Below, piece by piece: positions 1 through 8,860 of a stretch of 64,000 nucleotides of DNA (positions within the stretch are counted from its first letter, which is position 1; every line of letters begins with the position of its first letter). This DNA comes from Jiella marina (GTDB taxonomy: Bacteria; Pseudomonadota; Alphaproteobacteria; Rhizobiales; Rhizobiaceae). The stretch lies in the NCBI RefSeq assembly GCF_024359545.1, contig NZ_JAKQZG010000010.1:1-64000 (forward strand). Reading direction: 5' to 3'. Position numbers and translations under genes: made by a program. The notes below the pieces were generated by a model, which was given only the letters and a program-made list of their open reading frames with translations, ran no database searches and was not told where the DNA came from.

Positions 1-130
1 GGGGATCCATGCCTCCTCGGTGAGGCTGGCAGTCGGATGGGCAGAGTGCACCACTCTTCTTGCACCGAATCTGCAGCGAAAGCGATGAGGCATGGATCCC
101 CGTGCTGACGCACGAGGATGACGAAGTGGA
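1..130. repeat. Intergenic palindromic repeat element
   Basis: The first 14 bases (1-14) are an exact inverted copy of 88-101. Just inside the second arm is a short hairpin, CGTGC (101-105) tgac GCACG (110-114), followed by GGATGACGA. A GGATCCCC ... GAGGATGACGA layout is typical of the small palindromic repeats scattered between alphaproteobacterial genes, so this is probably one complete copy with a second, inverted copy cut by the window start. No convincing gene is present in 1-341. A 63-codon reading frame at 60-251 lies across the repeat and has no family resemblance. Confidence 0.5.
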
Positions 131-341
131 GGGGATGGCGGTTGCAAGAAGCCGAAGCGCGGGGATGAGGATGCGATCCCTTCGATCGACAATGGGGCTC
201 ACAACGCGTCGGGAAGCCTCTGTGACAAACCTCCCGGCACGTTCGCGATAAGCATCGGCCCCATCTGTTGCACCCCGTTTGACCATCGCTGCAAAATGCC
301 GTCTCATGCGGCATGGCTGACAGGATCGAGGTTGCCCCGCC

Positions 342-1709
342 ATGCCCAAGCAGTCGATCAAATCCCTGCTCGCTCACGCCTCGCCTGCCCGTTCCGGCGA
401 TTTCCTCGCGGGTGTCGCGGCCGAGAGCCAGGAAGCGCGGGTCAAGGCGCAGCGGCGGCTCGCCGACACCGGTCTTGCTGATATTCTCGCGGAATCGCTG
501 ATCGATCCGGAGGCGGACGAGGTCCAGCGCCTCATCCTCGATCAGCACGATGCTGAGGCGTTTCGCCCGATTGCGGGCTTCTCGGTCGGCGCGTTCCGCA
601 ACTGGCTGTTGTCCGACGAGGCCACCTCTGAGGCGATCGCGGCGCTTAAATGGGCGCTGACGCCGGAAATGGTCGCCGCCGTCTCGAAGATCTGCCGCAA
701 CCAGGATCTGATCGCCATCGCGAAGAAGCGGCCGGTCGTCGCGAGCTTTCGCACGACCGTCGGCCTGCCCGGCCGTCTCTCGGTGCGCATCCAGCCGAAC
801 CATCCGACCGATGACGCCAAGGGTGTGGCGGCCTCGATCGTCGATGGCCTGCAGTTCGGTTGCGGCGACGCCGTGATCGGCATCAACCCGGCGACCGACA
901 GCCCGTCGGCCATGCGGCGGCTTCTGGAACTGATCGAGGAGTTGCGGCTGCGCCTCGACTGCCCGGTGCAATCCTGTGTGCTCGCCCATGTGACCACGGC
1001 GATCGATGCGATCGAGCGCCAGGCCCCGGTCGATCTCGTTTTCCAGTCGATCGCTGGCTCGGAGAAGGCCAACGCCTCCTTCGGCATCTCACTTGCCATG
1101 CTGAAGGAAGCCCATGACGCCGCGCAGTCGCTGAAGCGCGGCACGGTCGGCCAGAACCTCATGTATTTCGAGACGGGGCAGGGGGCAGCGCTCTCGGCCG
1201 ATGCCCATCACGGGATCGATCAGCAGACCATGGAGGCGCGCGCCTATGCCGTCGCCCGCGCCTTCGACCCGCTCTTGGTCAACACGGTCGTCGGCTTCAT
1301 CGGCCCGGAATATCTCTATGACGGCAAGGAGGTCATCCGCGCCGGCCTGGAGGATCATTTCTGCGGCAAGCTGCTCGGCGTGCCCATGGGTGTCGACGTC
1401 TGTTACACCAACCATGCCGAGGCCGATCAGGACGACATGGACAACCTTCTGACGCTGCTAGGCGTCGCGGGTGTCAATTTCGTCATGGGCGTGCCGGGTT
1501 CCGACGACATCATGCTGAACTACCAGTCGACCTCCTATCACGACGCGGCCTATGTGCGCCGGGTGCTCGGCCTCAGGCCTGCGCCCGAATTCGAATCCTG
1601 GCTGCAGGACGCCGGCGTGTTCGACGACGAGGGCTTCCTCCTGCCGGAGACCGGCGGCGGCGACGGCCGGCTGATCGAACGCTCGAAGCTTCTGGAGGCG
1701 GCCGAGTGA
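342..1709 (+). CDS. eutB: Ethanolamine ammonia-lyase large subunit
   Basis: This is the large, catalytic subunit of the adenosylcobalamin-dependent enzyme that splits ethanolamine into acetaldehyde and ammonia. The 455-aa product has the length and sequence of EutB throughout, including the cores FGCGDAVIGINPATDSP, MYFETGQG and GVPMGVDVCYTNHAEADQDD, and VMGVPGSDDIMLNYQSTSYHD near the C-terminus. The ATG at 342 has GAGG 8 bases upstream; a small hairpin (296-301 with 309-314) precedes it. It overlaps eutC by 4 bases (GTGA), so the two are co-translated. No microcompartment shell, eutA reactivase or permease gene is visible downstream. I saw no recognisable cobalamin riboswitch in the 341 bases upstream. 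Confidence 0.97.
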   Translation: MPKQSIKSLLAHASPARSGDFLAGVAAESQEARVKAQRRLADTGLADILAESLIDPEADEVQRLILDQHDAEAFRPIAGFSVGAFRNWLLSDEATSEAIAALKWALTPEMVAAVSKICRNQDLIAIAKKRPVVASFRTTVGLPGRLSVRIQPNHPTDDAKGVAASIVDGLQFGCGDAVIGINPATDSPSAMRRLLELIEELRLRLDCPVQSCVLAHVTTAIDAIERQAPVDLVFQSIAGSEKANASFGISLAMLKEAHDAAQSLKRGTVGQNLMYFETGQGAALSADAHHGIDQQTMEARAYAVARAFDPLLVNTVVGFIGPEYLYDGKEVIRAGLEDHFCGKLLGVPMGVDVCYTNHAEADQDDMDNLLTLLGVAGVNFVMGVPGSDDIMLNYQSTSYHDAAYVRRVLGLRPAPEFESWLQDAGVFDDEGFLLPETGGGDGRLIERSKLLEAAE

Positions 1710-2533
1710 CCGATCGTTCCGGAGACGATTCGGCTCCGTCCGTCCGACAGGCCGAGCACCCGCTGAAGCGCCTGCGCGCCTTCACCGAAGCGCGGATCGG
1801 CCTTGGACGGAGCGGCGCCGGGCTTCCGACGGCGGCCCATCTCGACTTTGCCGAGGCCCATGCCCGGGCGCGCGATGCGGTTCATTCGGATTTCGAGGCC
1901 GACGCCATCGCGAATTCGCTTGAGACCGCCGGCCATGAGACCGTCAGGGTCGAAAGCCAGGCCGGAGACCGCGCCACCTATCTGCGCCGGCCCGATCTCG
2001 GCCGACGCCTGTCCGATGCCTCGCGCGAGCGGCTCTCGGCGATCGAGGGCGGGCCGTTCGATCTGGTCGTCATCGTCGCCGACGGGCTTTCGGCGACGGC
2101 CGTCAATTCCCATGCCGCCGCGGTCGCGCAAAATCTCCTCGACGCGATGCCCGAAGACTGGCGGATCGCAGCGGTGGTGATCGCCAGCGGCGCGCGCGTC
2201 GCCCTGTCCGATCCGATCGGAGAGGCGCTGGGGGCGAAGATCGCCCTGATGCTCGTCGGCGAACGGCCGGGATTGTCTGCGGCAAACAGTCTCGGGGCCT
2301 ATCTCACCTTCGCACCCAGGCCCGGTCGCTCCGATGCGGACCGCAACTGCGTCTCCAACATCCGGCCCGGCGGGCTGAAGCCCGAGGTCGCGGGAGAAAA
2401 GCTCGCAGGCCTCGTCGCCCGCGCGGCCGAACTCGGCCTGTCGGGCACGAAGCTCAAGGATGATTCGGACGATCGGCTGGTTTCGGACGAAACGTCCGGA
2501 CCGGCGATCGGGCAGGATGGCGCGTCCGGCTGA
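1706..2533 (+). CDS. eutC: Ethanolamine ammonia-lyase small subunit
   Basis: Small subunit that completes the B12-dependent ethanolamine ammonia-lyase and helps hold the cobalamin. The 275-aa product shows EutC landmarks: RIGLGRSG followed by an LDFAEAHARARDAV helix, the DLVVIVADGLSATAVN core, and the C-terminal stretch MLVGERPGLSAANSLGAYL followed by DRNCVSNIR and GGL. The GTG start at 1706 sits inside the eutB stop (GTGA overlap), typical of stoichiometric partners. The protein carries a C-terminal tail of about 35 residues after the conserved AELGLSGTKLKD that I do not recognise and that may be dispensable. Confidence 0.95.
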   Translation: MTDRSGDDSAPSVRQAEHPLKRLRAFTEARIGLGRSGAGLPTAAHLDFAEAHARARDAVHSDFEADAIANSLETAGHETVRVESQAGDRATYLRRPDLGRRLSDASRERLSAIEGGPFDLVVIVADGLSATAVNSHAAAVAQNLLDAMPEDWRIAAVVIASGARVALSDPIGEALGAKIALMLVGERPGLSAANSLGAYLTFAPRPGRSDADRNCVSNIRPGGLKPEVAGEKLAGLVARAAELGLSGTKLKDDSDDRLVSDETSGPAIGQDGASG

Positions 2534-2650
2534 TGCCGAGGGGGCGCATGGCAGAGCGATGACAGGGGTGGAGGTCGCGAGTTCCCGACTGCGATCGGGA
2601 AATTCTCTCGCTTGCCGGTTTGAACCTTTGAAAACCCAACACATCTAAGG

Positions 2651-2720
2651 GCGGCGTGCCGGGCTGAGGGAAACCCAACCCGGCGCTTGCACATTTTGAG
2701 GCGGTCACCCGCCGCGCACT
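2651..2720 (+). promoter_or_regulatory. GC-rich hairpin in the leader of the TerC-type gene
   Basis: The 291 bases between eutC and the TerC gene hold a nested hairpin: GCCGGG at 2658-2663 pairs with CCCGGC at 2679-2684, enclosing GGG (2668-2670) and CCC (2674-2676). Some TerC-family genes elsewhere are controlled by the manganese-sensing yybP-ykoY riboswitch. I cannot match the yybP-ykoY core here by eye, so this may be either a leader structure or a weak terminator for eutBC. Confidence 0.25.
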
Positions 2721-2824
2721 CGTCGTTTGTCGCCGCGATGGATTGTGGCACCGCCGGCGATCGATCGCGGCTTAGTTTCGAGGCCCGGCGGGTTCGCGCT
2801 GACCCTGCCGACAGGAGTTCAGAC

Positions 2825-3865
2825 TTGGAAAATCTCACGACGGGCGGATTGAGTGCCGGGGCGGTTCCGAACGTCGTATGGTTCGCCACCATCGCCGGTT
2901 TTGCAGCGCTCTTCGTCTTCGATTTCTTCACCCATGTGCGAAAGCCCCACGCGCCCAGCTTCAAGGAAGCCGGGTTTTGGTCGGTCTTCTATATCGTGCT
3001 CGCCTGCGCGTTCGGCGGCGGCGTCTTCTATTTCTGGGATCACACCCACGGGGTGGAGTTCTTTGCCGGTTTCATCACCGAAAAGAGCCTGTCGGTGGAC
3101 AATCTCTTCGTCTTCGTGATCATCATGAAGAGCTTCCAGGTGCCGGTGCAGTTCCAGCAGAAGGCCCTGCTGATCGGCATCGTGCTCGCCCTGATCATGC
3201 GCGGCATCTTCATCGCGCTCGGCGCCGCCGCGATCGAGCAGTTCTCCTGGGTCTTCTATATCTTCGGCATCTTCCTTCTGTGGACCGCCTACAAGCTCGC
3301 CGTCGAGAGCTTTGCCGGGCCGAGCACCACCGAGGAGGAATATGAGCCCAACCCCGTGGTGAAGTGGTTCCAGAACCATTTTCCCGTGACCGACGATTTC
3401 GAGGGCAATGCGCTGACGGTCAAGCATGACGGCCGCCGGCTGTTCACGCCGATGTTCGTCGTGATTCTGGCGCTGGGCCTGACGGACATCTTGTTCGCCT
3501 TCGATTCGATCCCGGCGATCTACGGCCTCACCGACGCGCCCTATATCGTCTTCACCGCCAACGCTTTCGCGCTTCTCGGGCTGTTGCAGCTCTACTTCCT
3601 GCTTGGCGGTCTCCTGGACCGGCTGGTCTATCTGGGACTGGGGCTCGCGCTGATTCTCGGCTTTATTGGCGTCAAGCTCGTCCTGCACGCCCTCGAGCAG
3701 AATACTCTGCCCTTCCTCAATGACGGGCAGCCGATCGAAGGCCTGCCGCATATCTCGACAACCTTCTCGCTGATTGTCATCGTCGCGATCCTGGTCGTGA
3801 CGACGATTGCCAGTCTGTTGAAGAGCCGGCCCTTCTCGTCGCCATTCCAGAGGAGGGAGCGGTGA
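2825..3865 (+). CDS. TerC/Alx-family integral membrane protein
   Basis: Polytopic inner-membrane protein of the TerC family, whose members are linked to metal-ion export, manganese homeostasis or tellurium resistance. From the start chosen here the protein is 346 aa with about nine hydrophobic segments. It carries the family's two conserved acidic membrane motifs, SVDNLFVFVII in the N-terminal half and LTDILFAFDSIPAI in the C-terminal half. I start it at TTG 2825 because AGGAG at 2812-2816 is correctly spaced and the hydrophobic family sequence begins directly after. A longer frame opening at 2687 adds an unconserved N-terminus. The stop overlaps the atpI start, so it may be co-transcribed with the ATP synthase genes. 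The substrate is unknown. Confidence 0.88.
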   Translation: MENLTTGGLSAGAVPNVVWFATIAGFAALFVFDFFTHVRKPHAPSFKEAGFWSVFYIVLACAFGGGVFYFWDHTHGVEFFAGFITEKSLSVDNLFVFVIIMKSFQVPVQFQQKALLIGIVLALIMRGIFIALGAAAIEQFSWVFYIFGIFLLWTAYKLAVESFAGPSTTEEEYEPNPVVKWFQNHFPVTDDFEGNALTVKHDGRRLFTPMFVVILALGLTDILFAFDSIPAIYGLTDAPYIVFTANAFALLGLLQLYFLLGGLLDRLVYLGLGLALILGFIGVKLVLHALEQNTLPFLNDGQPIEGLPHISTTFSLIVIVAILVVTTIASLLKSRPFSSPFQRRER

Positions 3866-4263
3866 TGCCACAGGAAAGAGACGGAACGGGCGACGAGGCC
3901 GTTTCGAGTGTTCCCGCTGCGCCCGAGGATCCGGTCCTCTGGGACAAGCGCCGCGAGGAACTGCAGCGGCGCTTGGCCATCCACCGCGAACGCAATGCCG
4001 CCGAAGAGCAGCGGGAGCGCAAGACCGGTGGCACCGGCCAGGGAATCGCCGAAGGGCTGAAGCTTGCCAGCGAATTCGCCGCCGGAATCATCGTCGGCGC
4101 GGCGATCGGCTATTTCGTCGACAAACTCGCGGGCACGACGCCCTTCGGCCTGATCTTCTTCCTGATGATCGGCTTCGCCGCCGGTATCCGCAACATCCTG
4201 CGATCGGTCTCGCCCACCACCACGAGCGGGCAAATTCGCCCAAAGGATGATGCCGGAAGCTGA
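3865..4263 (+). CDS. atpI: F0F1 ATP synthase accessory protein I
   Basis: Small membrane protein encoded at the head of F0 operons, thought to help assemble the c-ring and possibly to assist Mg2+ supply. The 132-aa product has a charged N-terminal half with a coiled helix (residues 28-58) and two C-terminal membrane segments built on [13 protein letters not shown] and [18 protein letters not shown], the AtpI/AtpZ pattern. ATG 3865 overlaps the upstream stop as TGATG, with AGGAGG at 3851-3856 well placed; an in-frame GTG at 3862 is possible but closer to the ribosome site. Position directly before atpB is the standard alphaproteobacterial arrangement. Confidence 0.92.
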   Translation: MPQERDGTGDEAVSSVPAAPEDPVLWDKRREELQRRLAIHRERNAAEEQRERKTGGTGQGIAEGLKLASEFAAGIIVGAAIGYFVDKLAGTTPFGLIFFLMIGFAAGIRNILRSVSPTTTSGQIRPKDDAGS

Positions 4264-4370
4264 GCCAACGGGCTGAAACTGCTTCACAGGGTGTTGCGAA
4301 GCGCGTTCGGGGACGCTATGGGCAATGCGGCTCTTTCGGGGCACACAATTCTGATGAGGGACCAGGCCGC

Positions 4371-5129
4371 TTGGAATACGATCCGACCGATCCGATTCAC
4401 CAGTTTCAAATCAGCAGTATCGTACCCATCAAGATCGGGTCGTGGGATTTCTCCTTCACGAACTCCGCCCTGTTCATGGTCTTGACGGTCGCGGTCACCG
4501 CTGCGTTTCTCTATTACACGACGCGCGGCCGCGGGCTGGTTCCTTCCCGCGCCCAGTCGGTGACGGAGCTGACCTACGAATTCACCGCCAACATGCTGCG
4601 CGACGCGGCCGGCACGGCGGGCATGCGGTTCTTCCCCTTCGTCTTCGCGATCTTCCTGTTCGTGCTGGTCGCGAACCTGTTCGGCATGATCCCGTTCTTC
4701 TTCACGGTCACCAGCCATCTCATTGTGACCTTCGCCCTGGCGATGCTGGTGATGACCGTTGTCGTGGTCTACGGCCTGATGAAGCACGGGCTGCACTTCT
4801 TCCACCTCTTCGTGCCGTCCGGCGTTCCGGGTATCCTGATGCCGCTGGTCGTCCTGATCGAGGTGGTGTCCTTCCTCTCGCGGCCGGTTTCGCTCTCGGT
4901 TCGTCTCTTCGCCAACATGCTGGCCGGCCACATCACGCTGAAGGTTTTCGCGGGCTTCATCGTCTCGCTGAGCGCATTCGGCTTCGTCGGGGTGATCGGG
5001 TCGATCCTGCCGCTCCTGATGGTGATCGCGCTGACGGCGCTCGAATTCCTGGTCGCGGCGCTTCAGGCCTATGTCTTCGCCGTCCTGACCTGCATGTATC
5101 TCAACGACGCCCTTCATCCCGGCCACTGA
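4371..5129 (+). CDS. atpB: ATP synthase F0 subunit a
   Basis: Subunit a forms the proton half-channels of the membrane motor beside the c-ring. The 252-aa protein has the usual five to six membrane helices, and the essential channel arginine is visible in [17 protein letters not shown]. The C-terminal helix ([20 protein letters not shown]) is also typical. The start is taken as TTG 4371, giving [13 protein letters not shown], the form seen in rhizobial subunit a; I see no in-frame ATG in reasonable range and only a weak ribosome site, so the exact start is less certain than the identity. The 107 bases after atpI contain no gene. Confidence 0.95.
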   Translation: MEYDPTDPIHQFQISSIVPIKIGSWDFSFTNSALFMVLTVAVTAAFLYYTTRGRGLVPSRAQSVTELTYEFTANMLRDAAGTAGMRFFPFVFAIFLFVLVANLFGMIPFFFTVTSHLIVTFALAMLVMTVVVVYGLMKHGLHFFHLFVPSGVPGILMPLVVLIEVVSFLSRPVSLSVRLFANMLAGHITLKVFAGFIVSLSAFGFVGVIGSILPLLMVIALTALEFLVAALQAYVFAVLTCMYLNDALHPGH

Positions 5130-5216
5130 CGCCTCGCCGTCTCTGGCCGAACACCCTCCGCATGGCGCAACGGCGCCTTCATCAGCCGCAACGGACGCAT
5201 TCAAAGGAGTTTCGAC

Positions 5217-5444
5217 ATGGAAGCGGATGCAGCTAAGTTCATTGGTGCCGGTCTTGCCTGCCTCGGCATGGGCGGCGCCGGTATCGGTCTCGGAACCATC
5301 TTCGGTCAGTATCTGGCCGGCGCACTGCGCAATCCTTCCGCCGCCGACGGCCAGTTCGGCCGCCTGATCTTCGGCTTCGCGGTGACGGAAGCGCTGGGCA
5401 TCTTCTCGCTGCTCGTCGCGCTGCTCCTGCTCTTCGCCGTCTGA
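5217..5444 (+). CDS. atpE: ATP synthase F0 subunit c
   Basis: Monomer of the rotating c-ring. The 75-aa hairpin protein has two membrane helices joined by the polar loop [11 protein letters not shown]. The proton-carrying carboxylate is Glu58 in [12 protein letters not shown]. The first helix is rich in glycine ([15 protein letters not shown]), the packing motif of c-rings. No sodium-site signature stands out, so a proton-coupled ring is likely. AAAGGAG lies 7 bases before ATG 5217, a strong ribosome site in keeping with the high copy number of this subunit. Confidence 0.97.
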   Translation: MEADAAKFIGAGLACLGMGGAGIGLGTIFGQYLAGALRNPSAADGQFGRLIFGFAVTEALGIFSLLVALLLLFAV

Positions 5445-5520
5445 TCGGCGCTGACGCAAGGACCGAAAGTCTCGACCGGCGGGCGAAAGCGCCGCCGGTC
5501 TCTCATGCCGGAGAGCTGGA

Positions 5521-6129
5521 ATGTTCGTAACGCCTGCCTTTGCCCAGGAAGAAGGGCATTCGGAGACCGTGGACCTGCCCCCCGCGAGCGACGCGGCGGC
5601 CGCCCATGGCGAGACGATCCATGTGGAAGGCGAGCACGAATCGGGCTTCCCGCCTTTCAATTCCGAGTACTACCCGTCTCAGCTTCTGTGGCTGGCGATT
5701 ACCTTCGGCGTCTTCTACTGGCTCCTGAAGAACGTGCTCATGCCGCGGATCGGCGGTATTCTCGAGAATCGCCGCGATCGCATCGCGCTTGATCTCGAGG
5801 CGGCCGAGCGGATGAAATCCGACGCGGACGAGGCCCACGCGGCCTATGAGCAGGAACTCACCGAGGCCCGCAACCGCGCCCACTCCATTGGCAACGAGGC
5901 GCGTGAATCGGCGCGGGCGGACGCCGAGAAGGAGCGCAAGCGTCTCGACGCCGATCTCGATTCGAAGCTCGACGACGCCCAGGCCCGCATCGCGGAAGTG
6001 AAGAGTTCGGCGATGGGCGAGGTCGATCAGATCGCCCGCGATGTCACCGACGCGATCCTCCGCGAGGTCGCCCAGATCGAGGCGAGCCAGGACGAAATTT
6101 CAGGCGCCGTCGGCCGGGCTCGCGGTTAA
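5521..6129 (+). CDS. atpF': ATP synthase F0 subunit b'
   Basis: One of two unequal peripheral-stalk b-type subunits (b and b') found in alphaproteobacteria and photosynthetic lineages. The 202-aa product has an unusually long N-terminal periplasmic stretch of about 50 residues rich in Glu and His, a membrane helix (LLWLAITFGVFYWLL), and then a long charged coiled coil. The peripheral-stalk motif NVLMPRIGGILENRRDRI follows the membrane helix. ATG 5521 is preceded by GGAGAG. Gene order atpB-E-F'-F matches Rhizobium-like genomes. Confidence 0.94.
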   Translation: MFVTPAFAQEEGHSETVDLPPASDAAAAHGETIHVEGEHESGFPPFNSEYYPSQLLWLAITFGVFYWLLKNVLMPRIGGILENRRDRIALDLEAAERMKSDADEAHAAYEQELTEARNRAHSIGNEARESARADAEKERKRLDADLDSKLDDAQARIAEVKSSAMGEVDQIARDVTDAILREVAQIEASQDEISGAVGRARG

Positions 6130-6141
6130 GGGAGGCCACTC

Positions 6142-6621
6142 ATGGACAATACATTCTGGGCCACGGTTGGCCTCATCCTGTTCTTTGTGGTCGTGTTCTA
6201 CGTCAAGGCGCACGTGCGCGTTGGCAAGAGCCTCGACGACCGCGCCGCTCGCATCCGCAAGGAGATCGAGGAGGCGCGTGAGCTGAAGGAAGAGGCCAAG
6301 CAGCAGCTGGCCGAATATCAGCGCCGGCGCCGCGAGGCTGAGCAGGAGGCGAAGGACATCGTCGCCGCCGCCAGACGCGAAGCCGACTTGATGCTGAAGG
6401 AAGCCCGTCGCCGCAACGAGGAATATGTCGAGCGGCGTACGGCCATGGCCGAGCAGAAGATTGCTCAGGCCGAAAGCGATGCCGTGGCAGAGGTCCGGGC
6501 GACGGCCGTGAACCTCGCGGTGGCTGCCTCTGCCCAGATCATCGCCGATCGCAATTCCGGCGGCTCCAGCGGCCAGTTCATCGATCAGTCGATTTCCGAA
6601 GTGAAGAAAAGACTCAACTGA
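6142..6621 (+). CDS. atpF: ATP synthase F0 subunit b
   Basis: Second peripheral-stalk subunit, 159 aa, with one N-terminal membrane helix (TFWATVGLILFFVVVFYV) and an extended amphipathic, strongly charged coiled coil to about residue 130, where it meets the delta subunit. It starts 12 bases after the b' gene with GGGAGG just upstream and closes the operon. The F1 genes (atpHAGDC) are not adjacent, which is the usual split arrangement in Hyphomicrobiales. Confidence 0.94.
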   Translation: MDNTFWATVGLILFFVVVFYVKAHVRVGKSLDDRAARIRKEIEEARELKEEAKQQLAEYQRRRREAEQEAKDIVAAARREADLMLKEARRRNEEYVERRTAMAEQKIAQAESDAVAEVRATAVNLAVAASAQIIADRNSGGSSGQFIDQSISEVKKRLN

Positions 6622-6651
6622 GCTTCATCGGCGGACAGACGGACGAGACAA

Positions 6652-6693
6652 GAAAGCGGCGCCGATCGGATGATCGGCGCCGCTTTCGTTTGT
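6652..6693. terminator. Bidirectional terminator between atpF and rnhB
   Basis: A perfect 16-bp stem (6652-6667 with 6672-6687) with a four-base loop, starting with GAAAGC and ending GCTTTC followed by GTTTGT. It lies between two convergent genes and can end transcription from both sides. Confidence 0.85.
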
Positions 6694-6698
6694 CGGGG

Positions 6699-7445
6699 TC
6701 ACAGAAGCCGCAGGCGCGCTTTGAGGGGCGCGAAGGTCATCCGATGGATCGCCGCGGGCCCGAACTGGTCCAGGGCGGCGAGATGGGCCGCCGTTCCGTA
6801 TCCCATGTGCTGTGAGAATCCGTAGCCTGGAAAGGCACGGCACGCCCGTCGCATGAGACGGTCCCGCATGACCTTGGCGACGATCGAGGCGGCTGCGATG
6901 GAAACAGAAGAGGCGTCGCCGCCGACAACCGCCGAACCGAGACAGGGGCAGCCGGGTGGCACGTCGCGTCCGTCGACGAGAATATGATCCGGGCAGTGGT
7001 TCAGCGCCGAGACGGCGCGGCGCATGGCGATGAGCGTCGCGCCGCGGATGTTGAACCGGTCGATCTCGGTGGCGCTCGCCGACGCGCTGGCCACATGCGC
7101 CCAGGCGAGGATATCCACGAACAGCCGCTCCCGATCATCCGAAGAGAGCGCCTTGGAGTCATTCAGACCGTCTGGGATGTTCTCGGGGTCGAGAATGACG
7201 ACCGCGGCGGTTACTGGTCCGGCAAGCGGTCCCCGGCCAGCCTCGTCGACGCCTGCGATGCGGGTCAGTCCGAGAGAGATCAGATGGCGCTCACGCTCGA
7301 AGGACGGCCCAGAGGGCCGCGCCGGCTTCTTGGCTGCGCGAGGTTTCTTGACCGCAGACTTGCCGGCTTTGCCCACGGTTCGACGTGGAGCCTTCGCCGA
7401 AGCGGCTGAATCGGAGAAGAGAGAATCGGGAGGATGCGCGGTCAT
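6699..7445 (-). CDS. rnhB: Ribonuclease HII
   Basis: Endonuclease that cuts RNA in RNA-DNA hybrids, acting on single ribonucleotides misincorporated in DNA. The catalytic Asp-Glu pair is in IAGVDEAGRGPLAGPV, and further carboxylates lie in LNDSKALSSDDRERL and ILVDGRDVPPG. The protein has a basic Ala/Lys/Pro-rich N-terminal extension of about 45 residues ahead of the catalytic core, common in rhizobial homologues. I use ATG 7445 (MTAHPPD, 248 aa); an in-frame ATG at 7466 would add seven residues. Convergent with atpF, as is usual in Rhizobiales. Confidence 0.95.
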   Translation of the reverse strand: MTAHPPDSLFSDSAASAKAPRRTVGKAGKSAVKKPRAAKKPARPSGPSFERERHLISLGLTRIAGVDEAGRGPLAGPVTAAVVILDPENIPDGLNDSKALSSDDRERLFVDILAWAHVASASASATEIDRFNIRGATLIAMRRAVSALNHCPDHILVDGRDVPPGCPCLGSAVVGGDASSVSIAAASIVAKVMRDRLMRRACRAFPGYGFSQHMGYGTAAHLAALDQFGPAAIHRMTFAPLKARLRLL

Positions 7446-7577
7446 GTTGCGGCGAGACTCGCGCATCCCCCGATCCCATGCAAGTCCGGTCTGCCCACGA
7501 GGGCCGGGCGAGGCCGGACGCTCGCGCCAGCGCGGGGGTCATCGCGCCGGCGCAGCTCTGTTGTGACGATGCGGCCG

Positions 7578-8735
7578 TTACAACAGGGCAAGCTGGACAC
7601 CCGCACCCTTGGGCGGGGTGAAGAGGTCGGTGCGCAGCTGACGGCGCTCCGTGTTGAGCCCCAGGCGCCTCGCGGTCATCTCGAAGCGGCGGCGGATCTG
7701 GAAGGCGTAGGGCCCGCTGCCGCGCATCCGCTTGCCCCATTCGGCATCGTAGTCCTTGCCCTCGCGCATGGATCGCAGCAGCGACAGGACGTGGCGATAG
7801 CGATTGGGGTAGTGGCGCAGGAGCCAGTCCTTGAAGAGCGGCGCGACTTCAAGGGGCAGGCGCAGGAGGACATAGCCCGCCTCTCGGGCACCGGCCGTCA
7901 CGGCGGCTTCGAGCAGCCGCTCGATCTCGCTGTCGTTCAGCCCCGGAATGATCGGCGCCGTCATTACCATGGTCGGAATGCCCGCCTCGCTAAGCTCCTT
8001 GACGGCTTCCAGCCGCCGCGTGGGCGTCGCCGCGCGCGGCTCCATGGCGCGAGCAAGGGTGCGGTCGAGAGTGGTCACGGAGAGCGCAACCTTGGCGAGC
8101 CCCTTGTCTGCCATGCGCTGAAGGATGTCGATATCGCGCAGGACGAGGGCGGATTTCGTGACGATGCCCACCGGGTGATTGGCCGCCTCCAGAACCTCCA
8201 GGATCTCCCGCATGATCTGGAAGCGTTTTTCCGCCGGCTGATAGGGATCGGTATTTGTCCCGATGGCGATCGACTTTGGCTCGTAGCCGGGCTTCGACAG
8301 TTCGCGCTCGAGGAGCTCGGCGGCGTTGGGCTTGGCGAAGAGCTTCGATTCGAAGTCGAGTCCGGGCGACATGCCCATATAGGCATGGGTCGGCCGGGCG
8401 AAGCAGTAGACGCAGCCATGCTCGCAGCCGCGATACGGGTTCACCGAGCGGTCGAAGGAAATGTCCGGCGAGTTGTTGCGCGTGATGATCGACTTCGGCT
8501 TTTCCACCTGAACTTCGGTCTTGAAGGCGGGAAGCGTCTCGAGCGTTTCCCAGCCATCGTCGAAGCTCGTGCGCGAGAAGGGCTCGTAACGTCCGCTCGG
8601 ATTGACGCCCGCGCCGCGTCCGCGCCGCCTGTCGTCGGTGATGCGAAGACCGGAGTCCTCGATCAAATGGTTGGCGATTTCGATACCGTTGGGCGCGGCA
8701 AACGCCGCGCGGTCGGCTTCCGTGATCTGCCGCAT
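7578..8735 (-). CDS. PA0069-family radical SAM protein
   Basis: Radical S-adenosylmethionine enzyme of 385 aa. The iron-sulfur cluster motif is CEHGCVYC (CX3CX2C), preceded by NPYRGC and followed by RPTHAY, the pattern of PA0069-type and SplB-related proteins. The substrate of the family is not established; its similarity to spore photoproduct lyase has prompted ideas about DNA repair. The start at 8735 has GGGCAGGAG 8 bases upstream. A site that fits the alphaproteobacterial LexA box (8795-8809) lies 60 bases before the start, so SOS control is a reasonable inference. It follows rnhB in reverse order on the same strand with a gap of about 110 bases. Confidence 0.9.
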   Translation of the reverse strand: MRQITEADRAAFAAPNGIEIANHLIEDSGLRITDDRRRGRGAGVNPSGRYEPFSRTSFDDGWETLETLPAFKTEVQVEKPKSIITRNNSPDISFDRSVNPYRGCEHGCVYCFARPTHAYMGMSPGLDFESKLFAKPNAAELLERELSKPGYEPKSIAIGTNTDPYQPAEKRFQIMREILEVLEAANHPVGIVTKSALVLRDIDILQRMADKGLAKVALSVTTLDRTLARAMEPRAATPTRRLEAVKELSEAGIPTMVMTAPIIPGLNDSEIERLLEAAVTAGAREAGYVLLRLPLEVAPLFKDWLLRHYPNRYRHVLSLLRSMREGKDYDAEWGKRMRGSGPYAFQIRRRFEMTARRLGLNTERRQLRTDLFTPPKGAGVQLALL

Positions 8736-8794
8736 CGTCCAGGCTCCTGCCCTTGAGGGTGCGTTTGATGAACAAAGTCCTATCGCGAGAAGGA

Positions 8795-8809
8795 GAACAA
8801 GACAAGAAC
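8795..8809. promoter_or_regulatory. LexA-box-like site GAAC-N7-GAAC
   Basis: The sequence reads GAAC, seven bases, GAAC, an exact match to the direct-repeat LexA operator known in alphaproteobacteria (GTTC-N7-GTTC on either strand). It stands in the 125-base gap between the divergent radical SAM gene (start 8735) and glycosyltransferase-like gene (start 8861), about equally far from each. Repression of the radical SAM gene is the more natural reading given its relation to repair enzymes. Confidence 0.6.
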
Positions 8810-8860
8810 AAAATGGATCTGCCGCTGGCCAACCGACCTGAGCTTCGGTAAGCGAAGGGA

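Noticed and set aside
1-341. Cobalamin riboswitch upstream of eutB
   Set aside because: Expected for a B12-dependent enzyme, but I could not find the conserved core; only palindromic repeats and a small hairpin are seen.
2534-2824. yybP-ykoY manganese riboswitch before the TerC gene
   Set aside because: Family association suggests it, but the conserved core is not recognisable by eye.
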